Source of the DNA: Treponema sp. | GTDB taxonomy: Bacteria > Spirochaetota > Spirochaetia > Treponematales > Treponemataceae | DNA length: 50,945 nt | Direction: 5' to 3' | NCBI GenBank assembly: GCA_017651065.1 | Contig: JAGCDP010000036.1 | Span: 1 to 50,945 of the forward strand | Shown: positions 24,700 to 33,345 of the stretch, in pieces | How positions within the stretch are numbered: the stretch's first letter is position 1 | Layout: each line of letters starts with the position of its first letter | Notes under the pieces: model-generated | The model's database searches: none | Told to the model about the DNA's origin: nothing | The model's input: only the letters and a program-made list of their open reading frames with translations | Program-made: the position numbers and the translations under genes

Positions 24700-24735
24700 A
24701 AATTAAAAAGCGTTTCCTGTTCTTAGGAAACGCTT
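24700..24735 (-). terminator. Rho-independent terminator of tRNA-fMet
   Basis: On the minus strand AAGCGTTTCC (24735-24726) pairs with GGAAACGCTT (24717-24708) around an eight-base loop, followed by TTTTTAATT. It begins 19 bases after the tRNA 3' end. Confidence 0.75.
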
Positions 24736-24753
24736 CTTCATTTGTTGCTTTTT

Positions 24754-24826
24754 TAGCGAGGGCAGGACTCGAACCTGCGGCCTCCGGGTTATGAGCCCGA
24801 CGAGCTGCCAACTGCTCTACCTCGCG
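24754..24826 (-). tRNA. Initiator tRNA-Met (CAU)
   Basis: Complete cloverleaf on the minus strand: acceptor CGCGAGG/CCTCGCT with the first pair C1.U72 unpaired, D stem GAGC/GCTC, anticodon stem TCGGG/CCCGG with loop CTCATAA, T stem GCAGG/CCTGC with loop TTCGAGT, discriminator A. The mismatch at 1-72 and the three G-C pairs next to the anticodon loop are the marks of initiator tRNA. CCA is not encoded. Confidence 0.93.
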
Positions 24827-24838
24827 TCGTGTTGGGAA

Positions 24839-24867
24839 ATATTATAGGAAATATTTAATGTTGTCAA
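24839..24867 (-). promoter_or_regulatory. Promoter of tRNA-fMet
   Basis: On the minus strand TTGACA (24862-24867) and TAATAT (24839-24844) are 17 bases apart; an overlapping TATAAT at 24841-24846 gives 15. Transcription would start about five bases before the mature tRNA. Confidence 0.75.
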
Positions 24868-24895
24868 TAGTTTGAGGCTTGAATTATTGAATTTT

Positions 24896-25588
24896 TTATG
24901 CGACCGGGTCTTCGGTTGTGGCGGAATATTTCAGGCGGCATTCTACTATTGCCAGTAAGATGGCGGCTATTGAGAACCAGCGTAGGGCGTTCTGGAAGCC
25001 GGCGAAGAAGTCGTATACTCCGTGGATTAAAACTGCGGAAATAAGGCAGGTTATTACTGTGCGCTTGTTTCTTATGCTGTAAATAAAAAGTCCGCACAAG
25101 CCGGTGCAGGTCATGTGGATTATATCTGAACTGAAGATGCGGGCAAAAATCTGGCCGTAGAGAAGGGTTGCGTTTCTGTTGTTTGCCATCTGAAGATGAT
25201 CTAAGTAATAAACTATTGATTCAAAGCAGCCTAGTGCAAGACCCATTGTAAAGGCGAGCAGTAAAAACTCTAAGGCCGATTTATCTTTTTTTGGTAACGG
25301 AAGTACAAAAACACATTTTAGAATTTCTTCTACAAGTCCGTACAGGAAAAGTGATTTTAATATTTCGCGCAGGATTGGCATTGAAGTTAATATGTTGAGC
25401 GATGGTAAGAAAAACTGAATTACAGAAATTGGAATAACAGCGGCAAGACCTAGTAAAATTGCGATTGAAAGATGGCCGGCGTTTACTTTTAATGCAAAGG
25501 TAAAAATTAAAAATGCAGCAATCAGAGGAATAAAACACAAAATAATTGGTAAGATGATACTTAAAAACATACTTATAGAATATCGCAT
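24896..25588 (-). CDS. PrsW-family intramembrane metalloprotease
   Basis: A 230-residue polytopic membrane protein with about seven hydrophobic segments. The conserved PrsW/CAAX-like acidic and His residues are present: Glu87-Glu88 in VEEILK, Phe122-Glu123 in CFESIVYY, His158 in DIIHMT, and His189-x3-Asp193 in IHGVYDF. PrsW proteases cut anti-sigma factors within the membrane in other bacteria. The start is ATG at 25588 or 25570; neither has a good SD. Its promoter region overlaps that of the divergent prepilin peptidase (27 bases between starts). Confidence 0.8.
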   Translation of the reverse strand: MRYSISMFLSIILPIILCFIPLIAAFLIFTFALKVNAGHLSIAILLGLAAVIPISVIQFFLPSLNILTSMPILREILKSLFLYGLVEEILKCVFVLPLPKKDKSALEFLLLAFTMGLALGCFESIVYYLDHLQMANNRNATLLYGQIFARIFSSDIIHMTCTGLCGLFIYSIRNKRTVITCLISAVLIHGVYDFFAGFQNALRWFSIAAILLAIVECRLKYSATTEDPVA

Positions 25589-25600
25589 TTTTTGAATTGA

Positions 25601-25609
25601 TGCTATAAT
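25601..25609 (+). promoter_or_regulatory. Extended -10 with leaderless geometry for the prepilin peptidase gene
   Basis: TGCTATAAT at 25601-25609; the ATG at 25616 starts seven bases later. There is no SD and no clear -35 box. Confidence 0.45.
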
Positions 25610-25615
25610 TAAATT

Positions 25616-26065
25616 ATGCCTTCAAGCATACCTTTTATAATTATTTTGTGTTTTATCCTCATTTTCCCGGTATGGTTGAGTATATATGATATTAAAACAC
25701 TTAGGGTGCCTTTGTGGTGTGTGTTATTGGGGACTGTGGGGCTTCTGGCGGCAAGAATCATTTTTTATACAAGTACATTTTATCTTTATATAATCTCTTC
25801 GGCTGTTCTTACATTGATTTATTTTCTTATAAAAATTCTCACCCACGGCAAGCTTGGAACCGGGGATATTTTGTTTGGGTTATTTCAAGGTCTAGGGTTC
25901 AGACCGCAGTTTATATGGATTTGTCTTTCTGTTGAAGTTGTTGCAGGTTTGATTTTCTTTTTGATTAAACGTGGGACAAAAAAAATGCCCTTCATACCGT
26001 TTATGGCATCAGGGCTTTTAGTTTCATTTATTATTGACGCCGCAACCACCGCAGCCATCGCTTGA
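25616..26065 (+). CDS. A24-family prepilin peptidase (short form)
   Basis: A 149-residue membrane aspartyl protease lacking the N-terminal methylase domain, as in TadV/CpaA-type enzymes. The two catalytic aspartates are Asp25 (YDIKTLRVP) and Asp84 in the GTGDILFG motif (GxGD). Four to five membrane segments are visible. It would process prepilin-like or secretion pseudopilin signal peptides; no pilin genes are in the window. It starts at its own promoter without SD. Its last 42 bases overlap the 3' end of convergent slyD, where the Gly/Cys-rich slyD tail is encoded on the other strand. Confidence 0.8.
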   Translation: MPSSIPFIIILCFILIFPVWLSIYDIKTLRVPLWCVLLGTVGLLAARIIFYTSTFYLYIISSAVLTLIYFLIKILTHGKLGTGDILFGLFQGLGFRPQFIWICLSVEVVAGLIFFLIKRGTKKMPFIPFMASGLLVSFIIDAATTAAIA

Positions 26066-26572
26066 GCATTCTCCACCACCGCAGCCGCCACAACCACCGC
26101 AGCCACCGCCACAACCTGATTCTAACTGTGCAAGTTCTTCTTCCGTAGTGTCGCGAACTTCTACAACTTCAATATCAAAGTTTAAAACCTTTCCGGCCAT
26201 TTCGTGGTTGCCGTCTATTTTTACTTTGTCGCCGTTTACTTCTATTACAGTTACAATTGTAGGCCCTGCTGGAGTCATTACCTGAAACTGCATTCCAACT
26301 TCAATTTCGGCATCTGTTTCAAAGCGGTCTTTTGTAAGTTCTGCAACAAGTCTTTCATCTCGTTCACCGTAGCCGTCTTTTGGCTGGATTGTACATGAAA
26401 ACTTGTCTCCGGCTGCTTTTCCTTCAAGCTGTGCTTCGAGTCCTGGAATAAGATATCCTCTTCCGTGAACATAACCAAGCGGCTCTGTTCCTGTCGAAGA
26501 GTCAAGTTCAACTCCATTTTCATCTTTTAAAACATAGTGGAACGCAGCGAATTTATCTTTTGTAATTACCAT
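26024..26572 (-). CDS. slyD: SlyD-type FKBP peptidyl-prolyl isomerase with Cys-rich tail
   Basis: A 182-residue cytosolic prolyl isomerase and metallochaperone. The FKBP core begins FAAFHYVLKDENG and has PLGYVHGRGYLIPGLEAQLE; the insert-in-flap chaperone domain (about 70-125) contains GMQFQV and DGNHEMAGK, and the fold ends with VLNFDIEVVEV. The tail after residue 150 is Gly/Cys rich (CGGGCGGCGGCGGG and on) with many cysteines but, unlike E. coli SlyD, no histidines. It starts at the base after the stop of the NifU-like gene. Cysteines next to an Fe-S/NifU protein suggest metal handling; inference. Confidence 0.88.
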   Translation of the reverse strand: MVITKDKFAAFHYVLKDENGVELDSSTGTEPLGYVHGRGYLIPGLEAQLEGKAAGDKFSCTIQPKDGYGERDERLVAELTKDRFETDAEIEVGMQFQVMTPAGPTIVTVIEVNGDKVKIDGNHEMAGKVLNFDIEVVEVRDTTEEELAQLESGCGGGCGGCGGCGGGECSSDGCGGCGVNNK

Positions 26573-26833
26573 TTAGAATCCCATCTCATCAAGATTTTTT
26601 GCATTATCCTGTACAACTTCAAGAATTTCAGGACAAGCGTCTTTTAAATATCGTTCAATTCCCATTTTAAGTGTCATAAGTGCCATAGGACAACTTCCGC
26701 ATGCACCGGTAAGATTTAAATGAACGCGTTTTTCATCATCGATACAGACAAATTCCATATCACCACCATCAGCCTGCAATTGTGGTCTGAACATTTCAAG
26801 TGCTTCTTTTACTGTGGCTTCTAATTCTTCCAT
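26573..26833 (-). CDS. NifU-like Fe-S scaffold protein
   Basis: An 86-residue protein equal to the C-terminal NifU domain (Nfu type). It contains LQADGGDMEFVCID and the cluster-binding CGSCPMA (Cys-x2-Cys) and would hold and deliver a 4Fe-4S cluster. The ATG at 26833 is eight bases from AAGGAG; an in-frame ATG at 26839 is only two bases from it. It follows the antiporter gene by about 30 bases, where a 12-base GC palindrome stands, and directly precedes slyD. Confidence 0.88.
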   Translation of the reverse strand: MEELEATVKEALEMFRPQLQADGGDMEFVCIDDEKRVHLNLTGACGSCPMALMTLKMGIERYLKDACPEILEVVQDNAKNLDEMGF

Positions 26834-26868
26834 AATCATTTCTCCTTCAAAGGGCGCGCGCCCGTTAT

Positions 26869-28599
26869 TTAATTATCAAGTTCATCCAATTTTCTGTTCA
26901 ACTCTATTATGCGAGTATGCAGATAATGGTCAACTGTTGATTTCTCTAAAATACCAAGTGTGTCGCCGTCGGTATCAATAATCGGCATTGCGTCAATATC
27001 GTTTTCTTCAAAAAGCTGATAAGCATCAGGCAGAGTAGTTGAAGGCTTTACTGTAACAGTAACAGGATCCATAATATCCATTGCAAGCATGCTTTCTGCA
27101 AAGTCACCGATCTGCATAACTTCTTTTAAGTGCTCAAGACTGATTACACCAACAAGTTTTCCCTGATGATTTTTTACAGCGTAATTCAAGTTCTGATTTC
27201 TGCTGAACGAATTGAGGATTGTAAACAGACTGTCGTTTTCGTTTACAATTGCAGGAGAGTCGTAATTGCAGACTTTTTCTTTTCCCCACATAACATCAGT
27301 AACGCGAGAGTTCTTTTTAATATCATCAACTGTAACATTGAGTCCGCATTCACCGGCTTTTGTAACACCAATCTTTACAAATACAGGTCCAACAAGCTGA
27401 ACAATAAAGGTTGTTGCTGTGATTATTAAAAGAATCTGTGGTCCTATTGAATCTGCAAAGTCGTTGCCGGCTGCAATAGAAAGACCAATTGCTACACCAG
27501 CCTGACTGAGTAAACAATACGGCAGATATTTTTGAACTGTTTTTGGTGCTTTTGTAAGCCAGGCTCCAATGGTAGAACCAATTGATTTTCCAACCGTTCG
27601 TCCAATTACATAAAGAACTGCAATAAGTCCAAGGAACGGTGTAATAATCCAGATGTTCAGTTTTGCACCTACAAGTACAAAGAACAAAACGTAAATCGGC
27701 GGAGTATATTTATCTACAAGCGGGAAGACTCCCTTTGTTTTTGAAGGGGCAAAGTTTACCATTACAAAACCAAGGCTCATTGCTGCAAGAATATTGTCAA
27801 AATTAAAGGTTTCGCAAACACCTGTACAAAGGAAAAGACAACCCAACGCAAATGTTAAGATTCTGCCTTCCTTATTTAAAAGATGTCTTGTAATAAAGCT
27901 GAGCAAAAATCCAAAGGCACCGCCAATAAGAAGTGAGCCGAAGATGTCGCGGAAAATGTTGAGCAGCTGTGGCCAGAAGCCAAGGGAGTTTCCTCCAATA
28001 ATCGGAGTTACAATTGTAGAAGCAATTGTATACAAGATAAGGGCAACCGCATCGTCCATGGCAACAATTCCGTAAACAGTTGTTGTGAGCGGACCACGTG
28101 TGCGGTATTCTGCAAGTACATCTGTTGTGGCAGCTGGAGCTGTTGCAGAACAGATTGCGCCCAAAAGTAATCCGAGTGATAATGAATGTGCAATATCTTT
28201 TGTAATAAGCCATACTACAAGTGTAACAATTCCACCAACAACAATCGCAGGAGTAATTGCTTCAAACAAAAGAATGCTTATAAACTGCTTACCGTATTTT
28301 TTAATTACATTAAGCTTAAGCTCGCCGCCGATTAAAAATCCTATAAGAGAAAGTGCAACTGTGCTTATAGGGTCCAGCGCTGCAATTACATTTGGTTCAA
28401 GAATATGAAAGCCGGAGGAACCAATTAAGATTCCCATTACAATGTAACCAACAACCTGAGGGATTTTTAACTTCTGAAAAAGCCACCCTCCAAGTGCGCC
28501 AACAAAAAGAATAAGACCTAAAAGAAGTACAAGTTGAGTTGCCTGTATTTTTGTAAAATGAAATATTGCCGGTAATAAATTCGCTAATGGATCATCCAT
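26869..28599 (-). CDS. Cation:proton antiporter (CPA2/Kef type) with CBS domains
   Basis: A 576-residue membrane transporter. About twelve hydrophobic segments cover residues 15-400, with motifs seen in the family: LKIPQVVGYIVMGILIGSSG, a central VAMDDAVALI, and YVIGRTVGKSIGS. A cytoplasmic part has two CBS domains (about 455-565; NYAVKNHQGKLVGVISLEHL, MPIIDTDGDTLGILEKSTVD) that probably bind adenine nucleotides and gate transport. There is no TrkA-N domain. It would exchange Na+ or K+ for H+. AGGTGA precedes the ATG. Confidence 0.85.
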   Translation of the reverse strand: MDDPLANLLPAIFHFTKIQATQLVLLLGLILFVGALGGWLFQKLKIPQVVGYIVMGILIGSSGFHILEPNVIAALDPISTVALSLIGFLIGGELKLNVIKKYGKQFISILLFEAITPAIVVGGIVTLVVWLITKDIAHSLSLGLLLGAICSATAPAATTDVLAEYRTRGPLTTTVYGIVAMDDAVALILYTIASTIVTPIIGGNSLGFWPQLLNIFRDIFGSLLIGGAFGFLLSFITRHLLNKEGRILTFALGCLFLCTGVCETFNFDNILAAMSLGFVMVNFAPSKTKGVFPLVDKYTPPIYVLFFVLVGAKLNIWIITPFLGLIAVLYVIGRTVGKSIGSTIGAWLTKAPKTVQKYLPYCLLSQAGVAIGLSIAAGNDFADSIGPQILLIITATTFIVQLVGPVFVKIGVTKAGECGLNVTVDDIKKNSRVTDVMWGKEKVCNYDSPAIVNENDSLFTILNSFSRNQNLNYAVKNHQGKLVGVISLEHLKEVMQIGDFAESMLAMDIMDPVTVTVKPSTTLPDAYQLFEENDIDAMPIIDTDGDTLGILEKSTVDHYLHTRIIELNRKLDELDN

Positions 28600-28631
28600 A
28601 ATTTCACCTGATATATCTAATTATAATTTGT

Positions 28632-30737
28632 CTATTGTAGCAGATTTTCGACTGTTTGTGCAAAGGCTGTGTAGTCAGAAAGGTCTGTATCTGAATAAAG
28701 ATATTCGTACATTATTGTTGCACTTACAAGTTTTCGTCCGTATTCGCGTGTTTCTGAAACAGGGATTGTTTCAAGGAATAAATCCATATCAAGATTTCCG
28801 GCTTTTCCAAAATCCATCATGGAACTGTTGAGCCAGGTTGTTACTTTCCTAAAGCCTGCATTATATGAAAAGAATGCCCTTAGTAAAGAACCGTCTCCCC
28901 GTCGTATAAGTTCAGAAAGATAATAAGTTCCAAACATTATATTTGTTTCGGGGTCGGTAAGAGAATATTCTTTTATTCTGAGCTTTTGTGCAATTTCACC
29001 TGCTGTAGGACTCATAAGCTGAGTTAATCCGACTGCACCGGCAGAACTTACAACCTCTTTATCAAAAAAGCTTTCGCTTCTGATTAATGCATAAATAACT
29101 GACTGATCAATATTAAATTTTTTAGAATAAGCGTTTACAAACTCTGAATAATTCTGCGGGTAAATAGTCTGCATATTTTTTAGTGAAATAGTAGACTCTG
29201 CCATATTTCCGGCTCTGGCTGCAATTCTAAGTGCTTTGACATAAAAACTGTCATCTTCGGCTGCACATTTATTCAAAAAGTCTGCAAGATAAAAGCCTGT
29301 TTCTGAAGCGGCTCCTTCTTTATAAAGTTCCTGCCATTTGTTGTAAATTTTGTCTGAATAGCCAAAGGTGGCATAACCGCATAAAAGATTGTCTACAGGA
29401 TTAGCAGTTTCATCTAAAACCTTTGGCTGAGCTCCGCCGCAGATTACCTGTTCAAGTTTTGTTCCTGAAAGTTTAAGCCTGTAAGCAGAAAGCAGCTTGT
29501 AATATACAGAAGTTCCACTATCAAGTGCTTTTGTATAGAACTTTTGAGCTTCGGCAGGACGTTCTTCTTCAGGTAAATCAACATAACCGCACTCTATAAA
29601 ACGGCCATATAAATAGCAGAGCTGGGCCATTGTTTCTTTAGAAATATAACCGTCGAGCTTATCTATTAAATCTTTAAAGGCTGACCATTTTCCGTTTACT
29701 ATTAAGGAAGGAATAAGTGAATCAAAAATATCATCAAAGTATTCGGGGTCGCTCCAGATTTTTGCATATTCATCAATTGAATCAAGTGTTTTATCGAGCG
29801 AAATTTTTAATTTAGTTTTTATAAGATACCACAGGGCATTGTCTTTTTTAGAAGGCTCGTCTGTAGCAGCAATTGCATTTTCGTAACAGGTCGAAGCCTG
29901 TGAATTGTAGAGGTTTCCCCCATCATAAAGCCTTGCAGAATAAAACCAGAAATAAAAGGCTGCCTGAGTCTCTTTAAATGCTTCTGCCTTCTGACGTAAA
30001 AATACTGCGTCTTTGATTATCTGCTCAGAACCGTAAAGGTAAGATTTACCAATATCGGAAGCAAGCATTGCAAGAGGTTCAAGTGTCCCTTCTTCAAAAT
30101 AGGAAAACATTATTGCAGCTTTTTCATAGCCCAAAAGATAATCGCGTTTGTAAAGGGTAATGCGGAATTCTATTGCTTCTGCTTTAGGGCTAAGTTCTTC
30201 CGGCTGAAGCGGGGAATAAATATCTCTATAATACTGATACTGCTCCTGACTTATAGCCCTGCTTGTGAACCAGCGGTACGCTTCTTCCTGAAACTTTTCT
30301 TCAAGTTTAAGCTCGAGCAGGGTATTAAGTCTGAGTTTTATTAAAGCATCATCTGCAGTTGCAAAATCAATTGTGTCTGTGACTTCTATAAGCTTACGAA
30401 GCTCGTTTGAAACAAAATACTGCTGGGCCAGAATAAGAAGGGAATCCGGGTCAGGAAAATTCTGATACAGAAATTCAGCGGCAGCATTGTTTTCCTGAAG
30501 GTTACCAAGTTTTGTGAGCTGAATTGCACTTTCCTTGACGCAGTAATAAGTTCCTTTTTTTACACAGTTGTTGAATTTCTGTTTTGCTTCTTTTACATTT
30601 CCTTCCGAAAGCTTTTGCATTCCAATAAAATAATCAGCATCATAACCGTACTGTTCATTTGACGGACATGAAACCAGCAGAAATGCGGCCATTAAAAGAG
30701 AAGCTGTATAAATGAGAAAATTCTTTTTGCCCACCAC
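28632..30737 (-). CDS. Lipoprotein lytic murein transglycosylase (SLT, GH23)
   Basis: A 701-residue lipoprotein that cleaves peptidoglycan glycan strands. The signal has the lipobox LLVSC (Cys24). Residues 40-530 are a long helical-repeat superstructure like the E. coli Slt70 ring. The catalytic SLT domain starts near 535: the general acid Glu555 is in RSESFF, followed by GLTQLMSPTAGEIAQ and AFFSYNAG. It is the last gene of an operon whose first two products are a secreted repeat protein and a LysM protein; the LysM gene ends eight bases upstream. Together they suggest wall remodelling or division. Confidence 0.88.
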   Translation of the reverse strand: MVGKKNFLIYTASLLMAAFLLVSCPSNEQYGYDADYFIGMQKLSEGNVKEAKQKFNNCVKKGTYYCVKESAIQLTKLGNLQENNAAAEFLYQNFPDPDSLLILAQQYFVSNELRKLIEVTDTIDFATADDALIKLRLNTLLELKLEEKFQEEAYRWFTSRAISQEQYQYYRDIYSPLQPEELSPKAEAIEFRITLYKRDYLLGYEKAAIMFSYFEEGTLEPLAMLASDIGKSYLYGSEQIIKDAVFLRQKAEAFKETQAAFYFWFYSARLYDGGNLYNSQASTCYENAIAATDEPSKKDNALWYLIKTKLKISLDKTLDSIDEYAKIWSDPEYFDDIFDSLIPSLIVNGKWSAFKDLIDKLDGYISKETMAQLCYLYGRFIECGYVDLPEEERPAEAQKFYTKALDSGTSVYYKLLSAYRLKLSGTKLEQVICGGAQPKVLDETANPVDNLLCGYATFGYSDKIYNKWQELYKEGAASETGFYLADFLNKCAAEDDSFYVKALRIAARAGNMAESTISLKNMQTIYPQNYSEFVNAYSKKFNIDQSVIYALIRSESFFDKEVVSSAGAVGLTQLMSPTAGEIAQKLRIKEYSLTDPETNIMFGTYYLSELIRRGDGSLLRAFFSYNAGFRKVTTWLNSSMMDFGKAGNLDMDLFLETIPVSETREYGRKLVSATIMYEYLYSDTDLSDYTAFAQTVENLLQ

Positions 30738-30745
30738 AGAAAATC

Positions 30746-32386
30746 CTATTCTGCAGGAATTGTAATAATTGTTCCCGAGATAATATGATCAGGATTTTTT
30801 ATTCCATTATAATTTGCGATTTTTTTGTATCGCCATGGATTTTTGTAGTAAGTGTCGGCTATATCCCAGAGAGTGTCTCCCCACTTGATTTTGTAAGTAA
30901 CATTCTTGTTCTTTGTTTCAGCAGCAGGAGGAGGAACAGGCTTAACGTCTTCGGCTTTTTCAATTACTACTACTTCATCTTCTTTAGCCTGTGGAACAGG
31001 ATCCGGTTTCTTTTCTTCTACAGGAACAGTAGTAGCTGGAGTTTCTGCTGGTTTTTCTACAGCAGTCTTGGCTTTCTTTTCTGCCATCTTCTGGCGAAGG
31101 TTAAACTTTCCTGGAAGAACAAGCAGTACAAGTGCAGTTGCAATAAGACAGATTATTGCGCAGACAATACAAATGATTACAGGTGCGCGTGTCTTTTTCT
31201 TAATATCGTCTTCTTCGTGAGCAGCAGAGTCGCCCATTTCTGTTTCTTTGTCGTAAAGTCCTGTAAAGTTAAGGCCTTCAGAAGGAGATGGTGTCGGCTC
31301 TGAATCAAGGTCATTTGAATCCATGTTATTAAAGAAGTCGTCAGTATCTTCTTCTTCGTTATCTGTAAGCTCTGGTGGAGCTGCAAAGGTTTCATCTTCA
31401 AGAACAGTTTCATCACCAGGGATTGTTGAATCGTCGGCGAATGTTGTGTCATCTGCGAATGTTGTATCATCTGCGAATGCGTTGTCGTCAGCAAATCCGT
31501 TTTCATCAGAGATTGTCGCGTCTGCATCAAATGGAGTATCGTCAGCAATTGATGTATCATCAGGAAGGTCAAATGAATCAAGTCCACCTTCCTGAGTGAT
31601 TGTGTCATCACTGGCGTCATTATCTGTTGTTATTTCATCTGCGATTGTTTCTTCAGATGGAGTGTCATCAAGTGAAAAATCTTCAAGGCTTGCGTCATCA
31701 GAAATTGTTTCATCAACAGGTGCTTCTTCGGCAGGTGTTTCTTCAAAAGAAAAATCATCAAGACCGGCATCTTCTGTTACTTCAGAAATATCATCGTCTG
31801 TAATTTCACCGTCGGCAGGAACTTCATTATCATCCTTGTTTTTGTTTGCGGCCATAATTCCTGCAGCAGCAAGAAGTCCAGCGCCTGCAACAACACCAGC
31901 AGCAACTGCAGCGCCGTTTCCTGAATCTTCTTCAGCCGATTCTTCAGGCATGTCTTCAACAACTGGTTCATCTACAGAAGTTTCTTCTTCAACTGCCGGT
32001 TCGTCTACTACAGGTTCTTCAACAGCAAAATCATCTGTAACAAGTCGTTCTTCTGCAGTGCGTGAAACAAGTGTGAGCTGTGAATTGCTTGTTGCTCCGG
32101 TTTCAGGGTCTGCAATAGAAGCCGAAAGTTCGCCGTTTTCATCAAGGCCTACATCAAAAGAAATGCTAGGTTCACCATTCTGATGAGCATTGAGGTTTTC
32201 AATTTTGAGAGTGTCAATGTATTCTGCATCTTCCATTGAACAGGTCTTTGAACGATACAAATCAACCATTACACAGGTCTGATTATCGTTAGCAGTTGTG
32301 AGTTCAAGTTTTTTTGTCTGGGCTGAACCTTCTTCCATAATCGGGTAGAAAGATCCGTCCGCAAGTTTAATACCAACAGTTCTCAT
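30746..32386 (-). CDS. Hsp70 substrate-binding-like domain / acidic repeat / TM / LysM protein
   Basis: A 546-residue protein with an unusual order of domains. Residues about 25-107 match the beta-sandwich substrate-binding domain of DnaK: LTTANDNQTCVMVDLYRSK, then EPSISFDVGLDENGELSASI and DPETG. There is no ATPase domain. A first hydrophobic Ala/Gly stretch lies at 158-180. Residues 185-395 are very acidic, with FADDT pentad repeats at 298-320. A clear membrane segment lies at 401-424 and a LysM domain at 496-546 (YKIKWGDTLWDIADTYYKNP). The topology implied is a cytoplasmic Hsp70-like head and a periplasmic wall-binding tail. SD GAGG is upstream; the lytic transglycosylase follows after eight bases. 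Confidence 0.75.
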   Translation of the reverse strand: MRTVGIKLADGSFYPIMEEGSAQTKKLELTTANDNQTCVMVDLYRSKTCSMEDAEYIDTLKIENLNAHQNGEPSISFDVGLDENGELSASIADPETGATSNSQLTLVSRTAEERLVTDDFAVEEPVVDEPAVEEETSVDEPVVEDMPEESAEEDSGNGAAVAAGVVAGAGLLAAAGIMAANKNKDDNEVPADGEITDDDISEVTEDAGLDDFSFEETPAEEAPVDETISDDASLEDFSLDDTPSEETIADEITTDNDASDDTITQEGGLDSFDLPDDTSIADDTPFDADATISDENGFADDNAFADDTTFADDTTFADDSTIPGDETVLEDETFAAPPELTDNEEEDTDDFFNNMDSNDLDSEPTPSPSEGLNFTGLYDKETEMGDSAAHEEDDIKKKTRAPVIICIVCAIICLIATALVLLVLPGKFNLRQKMAEKKAKTAVEKPAETPATTVPVEEKKPDPVPQAKEDEVVVIEKAEDVKPVPPPAAETKNKNVTYKIKWGDTLWDIADTYYKNPWRYKKIANYNGIKNPDHIISGTIITIPAE

Positions 32387-32428
32387 AGATAAACCTCAAT
32401 TTTTTTTAATTTAAATACAAATAATTAA

Positions 32429-33256
32429 TTACTGATAAACAAACTCTGACATAGAAATGAGTTCATTTACAGTTGTTCCAAATTTCTGTGCAATGTTGTA
32501 CTCAGAAACTCTTGTTACGTTTCCGCCTGCATCATATTTTACAATAATTCGGTTTGTTACCTGTTTTGTATTATCGTAAGTTGTTATTTCAGAAAGAGTT
32601 CCGTTTGCTGCATAGCGGAAAACCTTTTTTTCTGTCTGTTCTGTATATGTGTCATAAACAGTAAGGCTTTCAATTTTTCCGTCATCTGAATATGAATATG
32701 TTTCCTGAATATCAAGTGCACCGTCTGCATTGTATTCAAAAATATCCTGAATCTTTCCGGCAGAATTGTATTTGTAAATAATCTTCCAGATAAGTGCACC
32801 ATCGCTGTCATAGCCAGTTTCATCGGCAAGTTTTCCGTCTGTGTACTGATAGATTGTCTTTGCGCGCAAAAGGCCGTTCTTATCATATTCAGAAGAATCT
32901 GTTTTCTGTCCGTTTGAATAAGTGATGATTGTTTTCCACATCAACTTTGAATCTGCATCATATGTGTTTGATTCTGTAAGATTTCCGTAAACATCATATT
33001 TGTTTGCAGTTTTTGTAAGGATTGCATCACGTGGAGAAAGCTCTGTTACTTCAGTTGCTCTTCCTGAGTTGTCTAAAGTAGTAACAGTCTTAAGCACTGG
33101 AGTTCTTGTAAGGTTTCCGAATTTTGAACCAATATCATAATCTGTCTGTGTGTAGTTTTTTACATTTCCGTTAATCTGAACATAATTAAAAATATCCAGA
33201 GCAAAGAGTGAAAGACTCATTGCAGCAGCGGCAACAAAAGCAATTATTTTTTTCAT
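32429..33256 (-). CDS. Secreted YD-like repeat protein
   Basis: A 275-residue exported protein. The signal peptide is MKKIIAFVAAAAMSLSLFA. From about residue 70 the sequence is a series of strands of the form YDxxGxLxxxxxYxxxGK (for example YDKNGLLRAKTIYQYTDGKL, YDSDGALIWKIIYKYNSAGK), about seven units of roughly 23 residues, resembling RHS/YD repeats that form beta shells. It lacks the RHS core and any toxin tail. The ATG at 33256 is fixed by GGAGG; the frame is open upstream. First gene of the LysM/transglycosylase operon. Function unknown. Confidence 0.75.
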   Translation of the reverse strand: MKKIIAFVAAAAMSLSLFALDIFNYVQINGNVKNYTQTDYDIGSKFGNLTRTPVLKTVTTLDNSGRATEVTELSPRDAILTKTANKYDVYGNLTESNTYDADSKLMWKTIITYSNGQKTDSSEYDKNGLLRAKTIYQYTDGKLADETGYDSDGALIWKIIYKYNSAGKIQDIFEYNADGALDIQETYSYSDDGKIESLTVYDTYTEQTEKKVFRYAANGTLSEITTYDNTKQVTNRIIVKYDAGGNVTRVSEYNIAQKFGTTVNELISMSEFVYQ

Positions 33257-33345
33257 ATTTCCTCCGTATCTATATGAAAGATTTATTGTCAAACATTATA
33301 AGATATTCTATTATATCACATAATAAAAAAAAATGGGAGTAATTT

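Noticed and set aside
31430..31500. Regular 15-base direct repeats that might suggest a CRISPR or tandem array
   Set aside because: They are in-frame codons of FADDT-like pentads in the LysM protein, without unique spacers.
31375..32183. Long open frames on the plus strand, Ser/Val- or Leu/His-rich, opposite the acidic region of the LysM protein
   Set aside because: They are mirror images of Asp/Glu/Thr-rich codons with low complexity, no SD and no family; the minus-strand frame has real domains at both ends.
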